NCBI GenBank assembly: GCA_014237395.1
Contig: JABZFP010000007.1
Location: 253,680-317,679 of the forward strand
Direction of reading: 5' to 3'
Origin: Desulfobacteraceae bacterium
GTDB lineage: Bacteria; Desulfobacterota; Desulfobacteria; Desulfobacterales; UBA5852
Length of the DNA stretch: 64,000 nt
Shown here in pieces: positions 25,468 through 35,200 of this stretch. How positions within the stretch are numbered: the first letter of the stretch is position 1; every line of letters begins with the position of its first letter. Both the position numbers and the translations under genes were made by a program. Under the pieces are notes generated by a model. That model searched no databases. It was not told where the DNA came from and saw only the letters and a list, made by a program, of their open reading frames with translations.

Positions 25468-25586
25468 CGGTTTCGTAAAACGTCCGATATCGGCGTTACG
25501 CGTATCCCTCGTCACTGCGGCGTACCGTAAGTACGCCTCTTTCCTCGGGATTCGCAAGCCGTATCTCGAACGTTTTACGAAACCGT
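25467..25586. repeat. long palindromic repeat, copy 3 (related family)
   Basis: Perfect 17-base terminal inverted repeats ACGGTTTCGTAAAACGT (25467-25483) and its inverse (25570-25586). The pairing continues inward almost to the centre: CGATATCGGCGTTACGCG against GCAAGCCGTATC, GTATCCC against CGGGATTC, and GGCGTAC-CGTAA-GTACGCC at the tip. It thus folds into one 120-base hairpin. GATATCGGCGTTACGCG recalls the core of copies 1 and 2, so it belongs to the same or a sister family. Located between convergent genes, where it may also act as a bidirectional transcription block. Confidence 0.75.
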
Positions 25587-25644
25587 ATGATAAATGGCCT
25601 TTTACGAGGCTATCTAACTATCCGTAACCGTCGCGCCCTCACGA

Positions 25645-27144
25645 TTAGGAAATATACCCCTTGTCCGGATGCCAGCGCCGAATCTTGATGTGGTTGGGGA
25701 AGGCGTGCGATTTGTAGACGGATTTGTTCAGCAGCACGCGCAGGCAGTCCTGAATGCCCTCGGACATTGTCGGGTGGGGATGAACGGACTTTAACGCATC
25801 GTGGATGCCCTTGTCCTGGTCCATCAGAAAGGCGATGGACATGATGGTGTTGGAGGCCTGGGGTCCGGCGGCCCGCATGCCGATCACTTTCTGTTCGGCG
25901 TCGTCGCTGACGATGATTTTGAGAAACCCCTGAGTGGCCCGCATGGCAATGGCGCGCGGGAGCAGGGCGTTGGCGTAATAAGCCACCCGGTAAGGCAGCT
26001 TTTTTTTCTGGCAGGCTTTTTCGTTCAAGCCGACGGCGGCCACCGCCGGCTTGAAGAACATGACCGTGGACATGTTGCGATAATTGAGGGGCCATCGATT
26101 GGTTGCATACATGTGTTTGACGGCGAAACGGCCTTCCATTTCAGCCAGGTTGACCAGGGCCGATCGTCGGGTGACATCACCGGCGGCATAGATATGCCCC
26201 TTGACCTGACAGTTTTCGCTTGCGGCCAGATAACCGTCGGGATCCAGCGAGATGCCCGCATTTTCCAGTTTCAGACAGTCGAAATTAGCTTCGCGTCCGA
26301 TGGAAATGAGGGCCGCGTCGACTTCCAAAACTTCCGAATGCCCATCGTCGTAGTCCAGAATGATCTGCAGGTAGTCGTCAAAATGGCGGATATCGCGCAA
26401 GATCGCCGAGTGCAGAATACGCACCCCGTTGTCGACGAGGTTGTGGCTGATAAAATCGCTGACATCGTCGTCTTCATAGGGGATGATGCGTTCGGCATAG
26501 TCCACCAGGTAGACCTGAGTCTGCCCGAAATTGGAAAAAATGGTGGCGTATTCGCAACCGATGACCCCGGCGCCCACGATGACCATTCGTTTGGGGAAGG
26601 CCTTGAGATTGAGGATCGTGTCGGAGTCGACCACCCGTTCGCCATCGGTGATGATGCCGGGAAAGGGGCGCGGGCGGGACCCCGTGGCGATTACGAAATA
26701 GTCCGCCTGGATCTCCTCCGGTTCGCCATCTGGATTGGCAATGGCCACCGCATGGTCGGACAAAAACGAAGCCCAGCCTTTCTTGAGGGTCAGCGACCCC
26801 GGTCCCGGCCAACGCCGGGGTGAAAACGATTCGATCTGGGAAAGCATCTGGTATTGCTTTTCCCGTACGGCCTGGAGCACGGAATCCCGCATGGCCTGGT
26901 AATCCATCGACAGCCCGGAAGCCCGATACCCCCGGAGGGTTTGGGATGCGATGGAGAAATCCTTGGCGATTTCCCACATGGTCTTCGAGGCCAGGGCCCC
27001 CCACATGACGCCGGCCCCGCCGATTTCACCGCCTTCGACGATGCAAACATGTTTGCCCAGATCGAGGGCCCGCATGGCGGCGGCAAAACCGCCGGGGCCG
27101 CAACCGATGACACATACATCATAATGTTGCTTTTCATTCGCCAT
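25645..27144 (-). CDS. pyridine nucleotide oxidoreductase, lipoamide dehydrogenase-like but without redox cysteines
   Basis: A 499-residue FAD flavoprotein of the class I disulfide-reductase fold. FAD-binding CVIGCGPGGFAAAMRAL (residues 11-27), NAD(P) site VIVGAGVIGCEYA near 188, IYAAGDVT near 315 and the C-terminal dimer segment with HPHPTMSEG near 455 are present. The usual active disulfide (GGTC-x4-C) reads GGAGVMWGALASK, so both cysteines are missing. Soluble transhydrogenase SthA also departs from the disulfide there, so an NAD(P)H transhydrogenase or a quinone/other acceptor enzyme is more likely than a dihydrolipoyl dehydrogenase. No pyruvate or glycine dehydrogenase genes are adjacent. 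Start ATG 27144 chosen. Confidence 0.75.
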   Translation of the reverse strand: MANEKQHYDVCVIGCGPGGFAAAMRALDLGKHVCIVEGGEIGGAGVMWGALASKTMWEIAKDFSIASQTLRGYRASGLSMDYQAMRDSVLQAVREKQYQMLSQIESFSPRRWPGPGSLTLKKGWASFLSDHAVAIANPDGEPEEIQADYFVIATGSRPRPFPGIITDGERVVDSDTILNLKAFPKRMVIVGAGVIGCEYATIFSNFGQTQVYLVDYAERIIPYEDDDVSDFISHNLVDNGVRILHSAILRDIRHFDDYLQIILDYDDGHSEVLEVDAALISIGREANFDCLKLENAGISLDPDGYLAASENCQVKGHIYAAGDVTRRSALVNLAEMEGRFAVKHMYATNRWPLNYRNMSTVMFFKPAVAAVGLNEKACQKKKLPYRVAYYANALLPRAIAMRATQGFLKIIVSDDAEQKVIGMRAAGPQASNTIMSIAFLMDQDKGIHDALKSVHPHPTMSEGIQDCLRVLLNKSVYKSHAFPNHIKIRRWHPDKGYIS

Positions 27145-27293
27145 GGATTTGATCCTTTGGAAATATTCGATTATACGCCAGGAACGTTAGGGTAAAAAAG
27201 GGCTACCGTCAACCGGTAGAATGCCGTACGAAGCTTCTTTTTCCGGGTATGTCCCTCACCCGGTCACATGATCTGATGCGCGATGAGGTTTTC

Positions 27294-28547
27294 ATGTTCC
27301 GTCGATTGGCTGCTGTCGGGGCGCCGCCGCTCCTGTTGATGCTGGGTACCCTGCTGTTGGTGCATTACCATTCCTGGTTATTCCATATCTTATGGGATGG
27401 CAGATTGCCGGATGTATGGCGGCCGTTTTTGTTTTATCTTCCCGTTATGCTGGCGGCCGTGGGGGTGGTTCTCGGTATCCGCCTGCGCAGTTGCGGCGTT
27501 CTTCTCGTGATGCTGACCCTCGGCGCTGTTCTCGGAATGGGCCGCCCCTTCGGGGATGCGGTCCCGGAATCGTTCGGTGGAATCCACTGGCTGGCGCAGC
27601 GGGGTTTTCTTCTGATGCCGGTGAACTATCTTTTGGGGCTCTGGACCGTCCGGCATGCCTGGCGGTCACGACGTGGCTTGTGGGCATTAACGGGAGCTGC
27701 GGGATGGGCGGGGGTGGTCGCCGTTGGTGCGGCCGGCGGTCCGGCGGCGGCCGCCATCCGTCAGATGACCGGTTGGTTGCCGGCCCTGCCGACTGAGTTG
27801 AAAGTGCTGACGACCTTAGGGATGGGCCCCCTGATGGCGGTCATCGCGGCGGTCTGCCTGGCATGGCATGCGGTTCGGGCGCACGATCCAATTGCCGCCG
27901 GGTTGAGTGCCAGCCTTGTGCTGCTGCTGCCGTCCATTGCGCGCGACCTGAATGATATTTCACTGGCGATCGTTGCCAGCGCGGCGGTCCTGGTGGTGCT
28001 GGTGGGGGTTCTGGAGTCGATGGTGGCCCTGGCCTACCGGGACGGGCTTACCGGCCTGCCCGGACGCCGCGGCCTGAACGACAAGCTCCGGCAGCTGGGG
28101 TGGCGCTATGCCATTGCCATGCTGGATGTCGATCACTTCAAGCGCTTCAACGATCGTTTCGGGCATCGAACCGGCGATGACGTCCTGAAAATGATTGCCG
28201 CCCGCATGCAGCAGATTCCCGGCGGACGTGCGTTTCGTTATGGCGGGGAGGAGTTCGCGGTTGTTTTTACGGGAAGGGCTGCGCTCAAGGCGGCCGATCG
28301 GATGGAAACGTTCCGGGCGACCCTGGCCCGCACGCCCTTTGTGGTGCGAGGTGTTTCGCGTTCCACTAAAAAGGCGCGCGGCCGAAAGACAAGTGGGGTG
28401 GCTTCGCGGCAGCGGGTTAAAATTACCGTCAGTGTCGGTGTGGCCGTTCCGGGTACGGGTGGCCGGAAGGCCCCGGAAGTGCTGGCCGCGGCGGACAAGG
28501 CCCTTTACCGCGCCAAAAAAGCCGGCCGCAACCGGGTGGTGGCTTAA
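27294..28547 (+). CDS. membrane-bound diguanylate cyclase (GGDEF)
   Basis: Makes cyclic di-GMP from two GTP. The 417-residue protein has an N-terminal region with about six to eight hydrophobic segments (residues 5-235) and a C-terminal GGDEF domain from about 245: YRDGLTGLPGRRGL, LDVDHFKRFNDRFGHRTGD and the active site RYGGEEFAV. The inhibitory RxxD site normally just before GGEEF is absent (the text is QQIPGGRAF), so product inhibition may be missing. A basic insertion (RSTKKARGRKTSG) precedes ITVSVGVAV. ATG 27294 is favoured because GATGAGG is five bases upstream; ATG 27249 would add 15 residues. Confidence 0.85.
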   Translation: MFRRLAAVGAPPLLLMLGTLLLVHYHSWLFHILWDGRLPDVWRPFLFYLPVMLAAVGVVLGIRLRSCGVLLVMLTLGAVLGMGRPFGDAVPESFGGIHWLAQRGFLLMPVNYLLGLWTVRHAWRSRRGLWALTGAAGWAGVVAVGAAGGPAAAAIRQMTGWLPALPTELKVLTTLGMGPLMAVIAAVCLAWHAVRAHDPIAAGLSASLVLLLPSIARDLNDISLAIVASAAVLVVLVGVLESMVALAYRDGLTGLPGRRGLNDKLRQLGWRYAIAMLDVDHFKRFNDRFGHRTGDDVLKMIAARMQQIPGGRAFRYGGEEFAVVFTGRAALKAADRMETFRATLARTPFVVRGVSRSTKKARGRKTSGVASRQRVKITVSVGVAVPGTGGRKAPEVLAAADKALYRAKKAGRNRVVA

Positions 28548-28575
28548 CGTCATCGCAATCTTCGAAAGGCGGATC

Positions 28576-29088
28576 ATGATTTTGACCTACCGGGGGAAAA
28601 CCCCGCAAATCGGTAAAAACGTTTTTATTGCCCCCACGGCAGTTGTTGTTGGTGATGTCGAGATCGCCGACGGGGCCAGTATCTGGTACGGGGCCGTCGT
28701 CCGGGGCGACCTGGCGTCGATTCGCATCGGCCGGGATACGAATGTCCAGGACAACGGCACCATCCATGTGGACGAGGGAAAACCCTGTATCATCGGCGAG
28801 GCGGTCGTGGTGGGCCACAATGCGGTCGTCCATGGATGCACGATCGAGGATCAGTGCCTGATCGGCATCAACGCGGTGGTGTTGAACGGGGCGCACATCA
28901 AACAGGGCTCGGTCGTGGCGGCGGGCGCCGTGGTGCTGGAAAACCAGGTCATCGGCCCGCTTGAACTGGCAGCGGGTTTGCCGGCCCGCATACGGAAGTC
29001 GCTGCCGGCGTCCATGCCGGAAACGATTCGCCACGATGCCGGCATCTATCTCGATCTGGCCCGGCACCATCGCACGATCGCTCCCTGA
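28576..29088 (+). CDS. gamma-class carbonic anhydrase-like hexapeptide protein
   Basis: A 170-residue left-handed beta-helix protein with repeated hexapeptide turns. The three zinc-ligand histidines of the gamma class fit: GTIHVDEG near residue 64 and VVVGHNAVVHGCTI near 81-86. The N-terminal segment IGKNVFIAPTAVVVGDVEI and RGD (residues 48-50) are also typical of the CaiE/YrdA/Cam branch. ATG 28576 has AAGGCGG upstream; the longer frame from 28195 runs through the diguanylate cyclase gene and is false. Whether it hydrates carbon dioxide is not known for many YrdA-like members. Gene lies 28 bases after the cyclase gene. Confidence 0.85.
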   Translation: MILTYRGKTPQIGKNVFIAPTAVVVGDVEIADGASIWYGAVVRGDLASIRIGRDTNVQDNGTIHVDEGKPCIIGEAVVVGHNAVVHGCTIEDQCLIGINAVVLNGAHIKQGSVVAAGAVVLENQVIGPLELAAGLPARIRKSLPASMPETIRHDAGIYLDLARHHRTIAP

Positions 29089-29129
29089 TTCACATTGCGA
29101 AGGGGGGTGACGAATTCCCCGCGCGGTTG

Positions 29130-31400
29130 TCAGGTCAGCCACGCGTCCCGGCACTGTTGGTGGCGTGTGAGGCGATAGTGCACGAAGGCGTTCAGGCAGA
29201 TCATGGCACGGTTGGCGGTGAGGAAGGTCGGCACGCCGCCGCTGTCCAAGATCTGTCCGAAGCGGTTGTAGACGGCACCGGCGCCAAACGCTACATTGAC
29301 GGATACCACGGTGGGTTTTTTGTAGGTGTGGATGAGGTCAACGATGCGTTCCGCCAGATGGCCTTCGGTGCGCGCGATTTCGTCATCGGTGGTGTGCAGC
29401 AAAATGCTGTGGGGAACGATGGAAATCATCAGGGCATCGACCGTATCGGATTGCAGAATCGTGCGGATACAGTCGGCATACATGGCATCTCCGGCCATGG
29501 GCGTGAGATCCAGCAGTGGGTCGACAGTGACATAGGAGGGCAGCAGCGCTGCCAAAGCGTCGTGAGTGGCCGGATCGAAGGTGGCGATCTGCAGGCGGCC
29601 CAGGTTGTCAGCCGCGTAGGTTTTTTCATAGCCGGCATTGGCGATCAGGGCGACCCGGTTGCCCCGGACTTCGAAATCGCTCAAGAGCGCAAAGGTTTTG
29701 ATGAAATCGCCGTGGTCGATCATGGTTTCGGCCACGATCAGGCCGGCCTGCTTCATGGCGGCTTTGGCCACCTCGTATTCACCGGCGATGCTGGCCGTGT
29801 GGGATTCCGTGGCCTGCTTCCCGGCGGCCGTGCGACCGGCTTTGTATACAATGATCGGCGTGTTGGTCTGCCGGGCCGTATTGAAGAACTTCCTGCCGCC
29901 GGCCGCCTTGAATCCTTCAATGTAACAACCAATGACGTCCACCTCCGGATCCCGGTCAAAATAAGCCACCAGATCGGCCGGGTCCACATCCAACTGGTTG
30001 CCATAGCTGACGATCACTTTCGGGGATATGGCATTGCGCAGATTATATATTTCCGTAATGCCCAGTGCGCCGCTCTGACTGAGAATGGCGACGTTTTTGT
30101 CTTTTTCCAGATTGATGCGGAATTTTTCTTCCGGCACGAAGAAGGTATTGACGCCGGGTGTCTTTTCGTTGCCGCTGTACACGATCCCCAGGCAATTGGG
30201 GCCGATGATCCGGATTCTATGGCGGCGGGCGATAGCCAGAATTTCCTGCTCCAGTGTTCTGTTTTTATGCGTTTCGCTGAAACCGCCGGGAATCAGGATG
30301 ATGGCGCGCACGCCTTTTTGGGCACATTCCTTCACCACGGCCACGCTGTGTTCCGCCGGAACCGCCACCACCGCCAGATCGACGGGATCGGCGATGTCGC
30401 ATATGGAAATGCACAGCGCCATTGTCTGTCCGCCAACTGCGATGGTGCCGCCTTTGATGCCGACCCCGTAGACATCCCGGCGTCTGAGACGCAGTAAATT
30501 TTCAAAAATGATGTTGCCCGGCTTGGCGCTGTCTGAACGGCTGACACCAACGACAGCGATTCCCCGGGGCTCGAAGAAGGGTGTCAACTGGTCGAGGTGA
30601 TTTGTCGTTGCGGTGTGCCCGGAGCCAGCACGCTTTTCGATGGTGGCAAAGCCGTCCAGCGCCACAAACCGGCCACGTGCATCGAAGACGAACGGGTTGA
30701 TCTCAAATTCTTTTAGAATGAAGCGGGACGATTGGTCGAAAAAATTGGAAAAACAAACGGCCAGGCGACTGAGTTGGACGCCGGCCTGAACGAGATGGTC
30801 GACATGGCGTCGTCGGGCATCCTTGAGATATTTTTTGTAAATTTTGGTGGACTGCAGCAGGGCGCGGGCCCACGCCTCGTCAATGGGCGCCAGGATCAGG
30901 TTGGGGGGAGAGAAATGCTCCGCAAAATGTTCGGCATCCGTCCCGCCCTTGCTAAACGAAATCACCGGTCCGAAAGCATCGCTTTCTCTAAATCCCAGCA
31001 GGACTTCGTTGCCGAGATCTTTGGTGTACGGGATGTGGTCCACCAGGAGGATGCCTTCCACGGGATGCCCCAGCGCGGCGACCTCCTGCTGCAGGCGTTC
31101 GCAGCTGTATTTTAAAAAATCAAGATCCCGATAAACGGAACGCACCCCATTGACCGCCATCTTGTGGGCCACGGCGGGGGATACGATTTTCATCATCAGG
31201 GTGTCGCTCGAGAAACGGCTCAGGTTCTGGGGGGTTATGTCACTTGCGCCACGGATGAAGTGTGCGGGCGGTGTATCCAGTTCGAGAAGATTGAGAATAC
31301 GGTAGACTTCATGCTCGAAAAGGATGGACCGGTTTTGGTTCCAGGCGTGTTCCAGGATTTGGTCGATGGTGGCAAGGATGGGCGGTGCCAGTGTGTCCAT
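29130..31400 (-). CDS. NDP-forming acyl-CoA synthetase with swapped domain order
   Basis: A 756-residue enzyme of the ADP-forming acetyl-CoA synthetase family, interconverting acyl-CoA plus ADP/Pi with acid plus ATP. The ATP-grasp (beta) part comes first (about 5-270: VYRILNLLELDTPP, LMMKIVSPAVAHK, ILKEFEINPFVFDARGRFVALDG), followed by CoA-binding and ligase (alpha) parts (about 285-756: FFEPRGIAVVGVSRSD, RIIGPNCLGIV, AILSQSGALG, TESHTASIAGEYEVAKAAMKQAG). The phosphorylated His lies in ESHTASIAG. Many relatives have alpha before beta. ATG 31400 has GGGAGGT nine bases upstream; the long frame to 31790 includes unrelated sequence. Fits substrate-level phosphorylation in an anaerobe. Confidence 0.85.
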   Translation of the reverse strand: MDTLAPPILATIDQILEHAWNQNRSILFEHEVYRILNLLELDTPPAHFIRGASDITPQNLSRFSSDTLMMKIVSPAVAHKMAVNGVRSVYRDLDFLKYSCERLQQEVAALGHPVEGILLVDHIPYTKDLGNEVLLGFRESDAFGPVISFSKGGTDAEHFAEHFSPPNLILAPIDEAWARALLQSTKIYKKYLKDARRRHVDHLVQAGVQLSRLAVCFSNFFDQSSRFILKEFEINPFVFDARGRFVALDGFATIEKRAGSGHTATTNHLDQLTPFFEPRGIAVVGVSRSDSAKPGNIIFENLLRLRRRDVYGVGIKGGTIAVGGQTMALCISICDIADPVDLAVVAVPAEHSVAVVKECAQKGVRAIILIPGGFSETHKNRTLEQEILAIARRHRIRIIGPNCLGIVYSGNEKTPGVNTFFVPEEKFRINLEKDKNVAILSQSGALGITEIYNLRNAISPKVIVSYGNQLDVDPADLVAYFDRDPEVDVIGCYIEGFKAAGGRKFFNTARQTNTPIIVYKAGRTAAGKQATESHTASIAGEYEVAKAAMKQAGLIVAETMIDHGDFIKTFALLSDFEVRGNRVALIANAGYEKTYAADNLGRLQIATFDPATHDALAALLPSYVTVDPLLDLTPMAGDAMYADCIRTILQSDTVDALMISIVPHSILLHTTDDEIARTEGHLAERIVDLIHTYKKPTVVSVNVAFGAGAVYNRFGQILDSGGVPTFLTANRAMICLNAFVHYRLTRHQQCRDAWLT

Positions 31401-31639
31401 GGCCGGTGGACCTCCCGGTTGTCGCATCGTTGCGGGAATGGGGCCGGGCCCTGTGGTTCGATCCACAGCCCGGTGATCGTCGCCCCGTTGCATGCCGTTG
31501 GGCGGACGTTTCTTGAAACCGTCCCTTGCACTCAGCCCCTTTTTGCATATACTTATCAGGCTTAATCGCAATTTGACAAGCACCGCAAAAGGATCCGGAC
31601 GGCCGCCAGAGATACCTGGCGTACATGCCCGGGTAGAAG

Positions 31640-32113
31640 ATGATGGACATCTTATTGGTATGTACCGGCAATATCTGCCGCAGTCCGATGGCCGAAGGAC
31701 TGCTGCGACAGATGCTGTCGAAAAAACGGAAGGCGAATGTTCGCATTCATTCAGCCGGCACCCATGGCCTGGACGATCAACCGGCGGCACCTTTTGCCAT
31801 TCAGGCGGCGGCTGAGATGGGCATCGATATATCCGGTCATCGTGCCCGTTCGCTGGATCGCGATATGGTATCGAAGGCGGATCTCATTCTGGTGATGGAG
31901 CCCTTCCACCGGGAAATCGTCGCCCGGGCCGTGCCGCGTGAAGAAACCGACAAACTCCGGTTGCTGGCTGATTTTGAGAGGCCCCGGCAATCGGATACCA
32001 TCGATGATCCGTATACCCGATCTCTGAAGATTTACCGGGCCTGTTTAAAACGAATTCAGGATTGTTTGGAAGGAGTTGTTCACCATCTGGAATCGGGTCG
32101 GCCTCCCGGATGA
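31640..32113 (+). CDS. low-molecular-weight protein tyrosine phosphatase
   Basis: A 157-residue phosphatase with P-loop VCTGNICRSPMAEG at residues 7-20 (nucleophile Cys8 and Arg14) and the general-acid motif DDPYTRS near residue 122. AGTHGLDDQPAAPFAI and GHRARSLDRDMV are the usual substrate-loop regions. Members such as Wzb or Etp regulate polysaccharide export kinases; others are closely related to arsenate reductases. No exopolysaccharide genes adjoin, so the target is unknown. Stop is followed after 115 bases by the hybrid kinase gene. ATG 31640 or 31643 may start translation. Confidence 0.87.
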   Translation: MMDILLVCTGNICRSPMAEGLLRQMLSKKRKANVRIHSAGTHGLDDQPAAPFAIQAAAEMGIDISGHRARSLDRDMVSKADLILVMEPFHREIVARAVPREETDKLRLLADFERPRQSDTIDDPYTRSLKIYRACLKRIQDCLEGVVHHLESGRPPG

Positions 32114-32228
32114 GTGGTCGTTGCCGGCGGTTTGCGACAAGGTGTGATGCACTGGTTTGTCTAAGGCCCCAGGCACAAATCAGGGGGTGGTTGAGAGCGT
32201 TCTATTCTTCCATTAAGGATTGGCGATA

Positions 32229-35200
32229 ATGAAAGTATCTATCCGGTGGGTCCTCATACTGGGGAGTCTCGCCATGATCTGGGTCACCCAGGTCATAACG
32301 ATATCCACCAGCTACGTGTCATCCCAACGCGTTCTGCTGACGCACGCCCAGGACATCATGCGCAACATTGCCGACCTGGCCATGGCACAGGCGGAAAGTC
32401 ATTTGATCCATGCCGAGTCGGCGGCGAACCTCACCAAACGGCTCCTGACATCCAATGTGGTCGGCCGCGCCCAGGATCGCATGACCGAGCTGGAGCGCTA
32501 TTTTCAAGACCAACTGGCGGTTTACCCCCATTTTGCCGGGATTTATCTGGGAGAGCCCTCGGGCGATTTTTTCGATGTCCGGCGTGATGAAACCCGTGGC
32601 CAAGGCGGCACCCGCACCAAAATTTCACTGCATGCCAACGGACAGAAGGAAACCCGCCTGCTCTGGCGCGATGATAAGCAACAAATCGTGGAACGCCAGA
32701 TGATGCATGATGACGTCTATGACCCTCGCCAACGTCCCTGGTATATCAAGGCCATGCAAGAAAAGCGGATCGTCTGGACAGACCCGTATATCTTCTTCAC
32801 ATCCCAGAAACCCGGCATAACGATTGCCGGTCCAACCTATACGGACGATGGCCGGCTCAAGGGCATCGTAGGGGTCGATATCGAAATCGACGAGCTTTCC
32901 CTGTTCATCAGCAAGCTGCGTATCGGCAAAAACGGCCGCGCCTTCATGCTCAATCGCAACGGGGATGTCGTGGCCTTCCCTGATCTCGCCAAGCTGAGAT
33001 ATAAAGACCCGGCCGAAGGCCAAACCTATCGCCTGGCCAAGATCGACGAACTGGACGATGTGCTGAGCCGCAAAGCCTTTGACGCCATGGGGCTTCAATT
33101 CGACGACGATCGTCCTTTCACCCTGGAGCAGCCCCGTTTCGGGCGTTTTGACCATGCGGGGCAGACCTATCACACGATGTTTACGCCTTTTACCGAGCAC
33201 CAGTGGCCCTGGGTGATCGGGGTCTATGTTCCCGAAGATGATTATATCGGCGTGATCAAGGACAACCGCCGTGCGAATATTATCGTCACGCTGATCTGCT
33301 CGGTGGCGGCGACGATATTCGGCCTCTGGCTGGCCCGCGGCATCATTCGTCCGGTGGCGGGGATGGCCGAAGAAGCCCAGGCGATACGGCGGAAGGATTT
33401 TCACCACCAGGTGCCCACCGATTCGATCTACCGGGAAATCCAGGCCACGGCCGACTCGCTATCCGAATTGAAGGCGGCGCTTCTGCGGAGCAAAGAGAAA
33501 TACCGCAGTATCTATGACAACATCCAGGACATTTACTACGAAAGCGATATGGCCGGGACCCTGCTCGAAATCAGCCCGTCCGTCGAAAAGCAGACCCAGT
33601 ACACCCGTGAGGAACTTCTCGGAGAGTCGGTTTACCGGCTTTACCAGGATCCGTCCCAGCGCGATACCTTGCTGCAGGTTTTCTATGATCAGGGCCAGGT
33701 CACCGATTACGAACTGACGATTCGCGACAAGGACGACACGCTTCTGTTTTGTTCCATCAACGCACGCCTGTTGCGGGCAGCGGATGGCACACCGGAAAGG
33801 ATGGTGGGATCCCTCCGGATCATCAACGACCGTAAGCAGGCCGAGCAGGAGTTGGAAACCTACCGCCGTGAACTCGAAACCCTGGTGGATGACCGCACCG
33901 CCGATCTGCAGGCCGCGAATCAAAAACTCCTCCAGGAAATCGAGCAGCGCAAGGATATCGAAGAGGCCTTGCGCAAGAGCGAAGGACGCTACCGCACGGT
34001 CCTGGAAGATATCGAAGAGGGCTATTTCGAATGTGATTTGGAAGGCCGCTTGACCTTTTTCAATGATCCCTTGTGTCACATTCTGGGATTTCATCGTGCC
34101 GAACTGATGGGGATGGACGGGCGACATTTTATGTCCGAAGCATCCGCGCAAAAGATTAGTGCGCAATTTAGAATGATTACCGCTGAAGGTGACGCTGTCA
34201 AAGTGACCGAACTGGATGTTTTCCGGCGGGACCGGGCGCATCGGACCATGGAGATATCGGCCTCGCTGATTTTCGACCGGCATGGGAATCCCACGGGCCA
34301 CCGGGGTCTGGTCCGTGACGTGACCGAGCGCCTGCAGGCCGAACGGGAGCGGCGGCGGATGGAGCTCAAATTCCAGCAGGTCCAGCGTCTGAAGGGATTG
34401 GGAACGTTGGCCGGCGGCGTGGCCCATGATTTCAATAATTTGCTGATGGGCATTCAAGGCAATGTTTCGGTGCTTCTATTGGACTGCCCGCCGGGTTCGG
34501 AACTCGACGAGCACTTGCAAAGTATTCAGCAATGCGTTGAGAGCGGCGCCAAATTGACCCAGCAATTGCTGGGGTTTGCCCGGGGCGGGAAATACGTGGT
34601 CGAACCGACGGATTTGAACAGTATTGTCCGTTCGACCTCCCTGTTATTCGGCCGCACGCGCAAGGAAATCATTATTTTCGAAAATTACGAGGATGAGATC
34701 TGGGCGGTCAACGTGGATCAGAAGCAGATCGAACAGGTGCTATTGAATATCTACATCAACGCGTGGCAGGCCATGCAGGACGGGGGCGAACTTTATTTGC
34801 GAACGGAAAATGTGCTTCTGGATGGCCAACGCGGGAAGTTTTTTCATGTGGTCCCGGGTAAATATGTCAAAATTTCCATCAAAGACACCGGTGGGGGGAT
34901 GGACGAGGCCACGATGCAGCGCATTTTCGAGCCTTTTTTTACAACGAAGGAAATTGGTACCGGAACGGGGCTCGGCCTGGCGTCGGCCTTTGGCATCATC
35001 AAAAGCCACAGCGGCTTCATCGATGTGCAAAGCCGGCCGGGTAATGGGGCCACGTTTACCATTTACCTGCCGGCGACCGATGAGGAAGTGCAGGTGTCCG
35101 AAAAGAAGGTGGTTGAACTGGTGCCGGGAACGGAAACCATCCTTTTAGTGGATGATGAACATGCGATCCTGGACGCGTGCTCGTCCATGTTGAAAAGACT

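Noticed and set aside
29127..30497. 456-codon plus-strand ORF
   Set aside because: Mirror of the acyl-CoA synthetase gene in a GC-rich frame; no domain recognisable.
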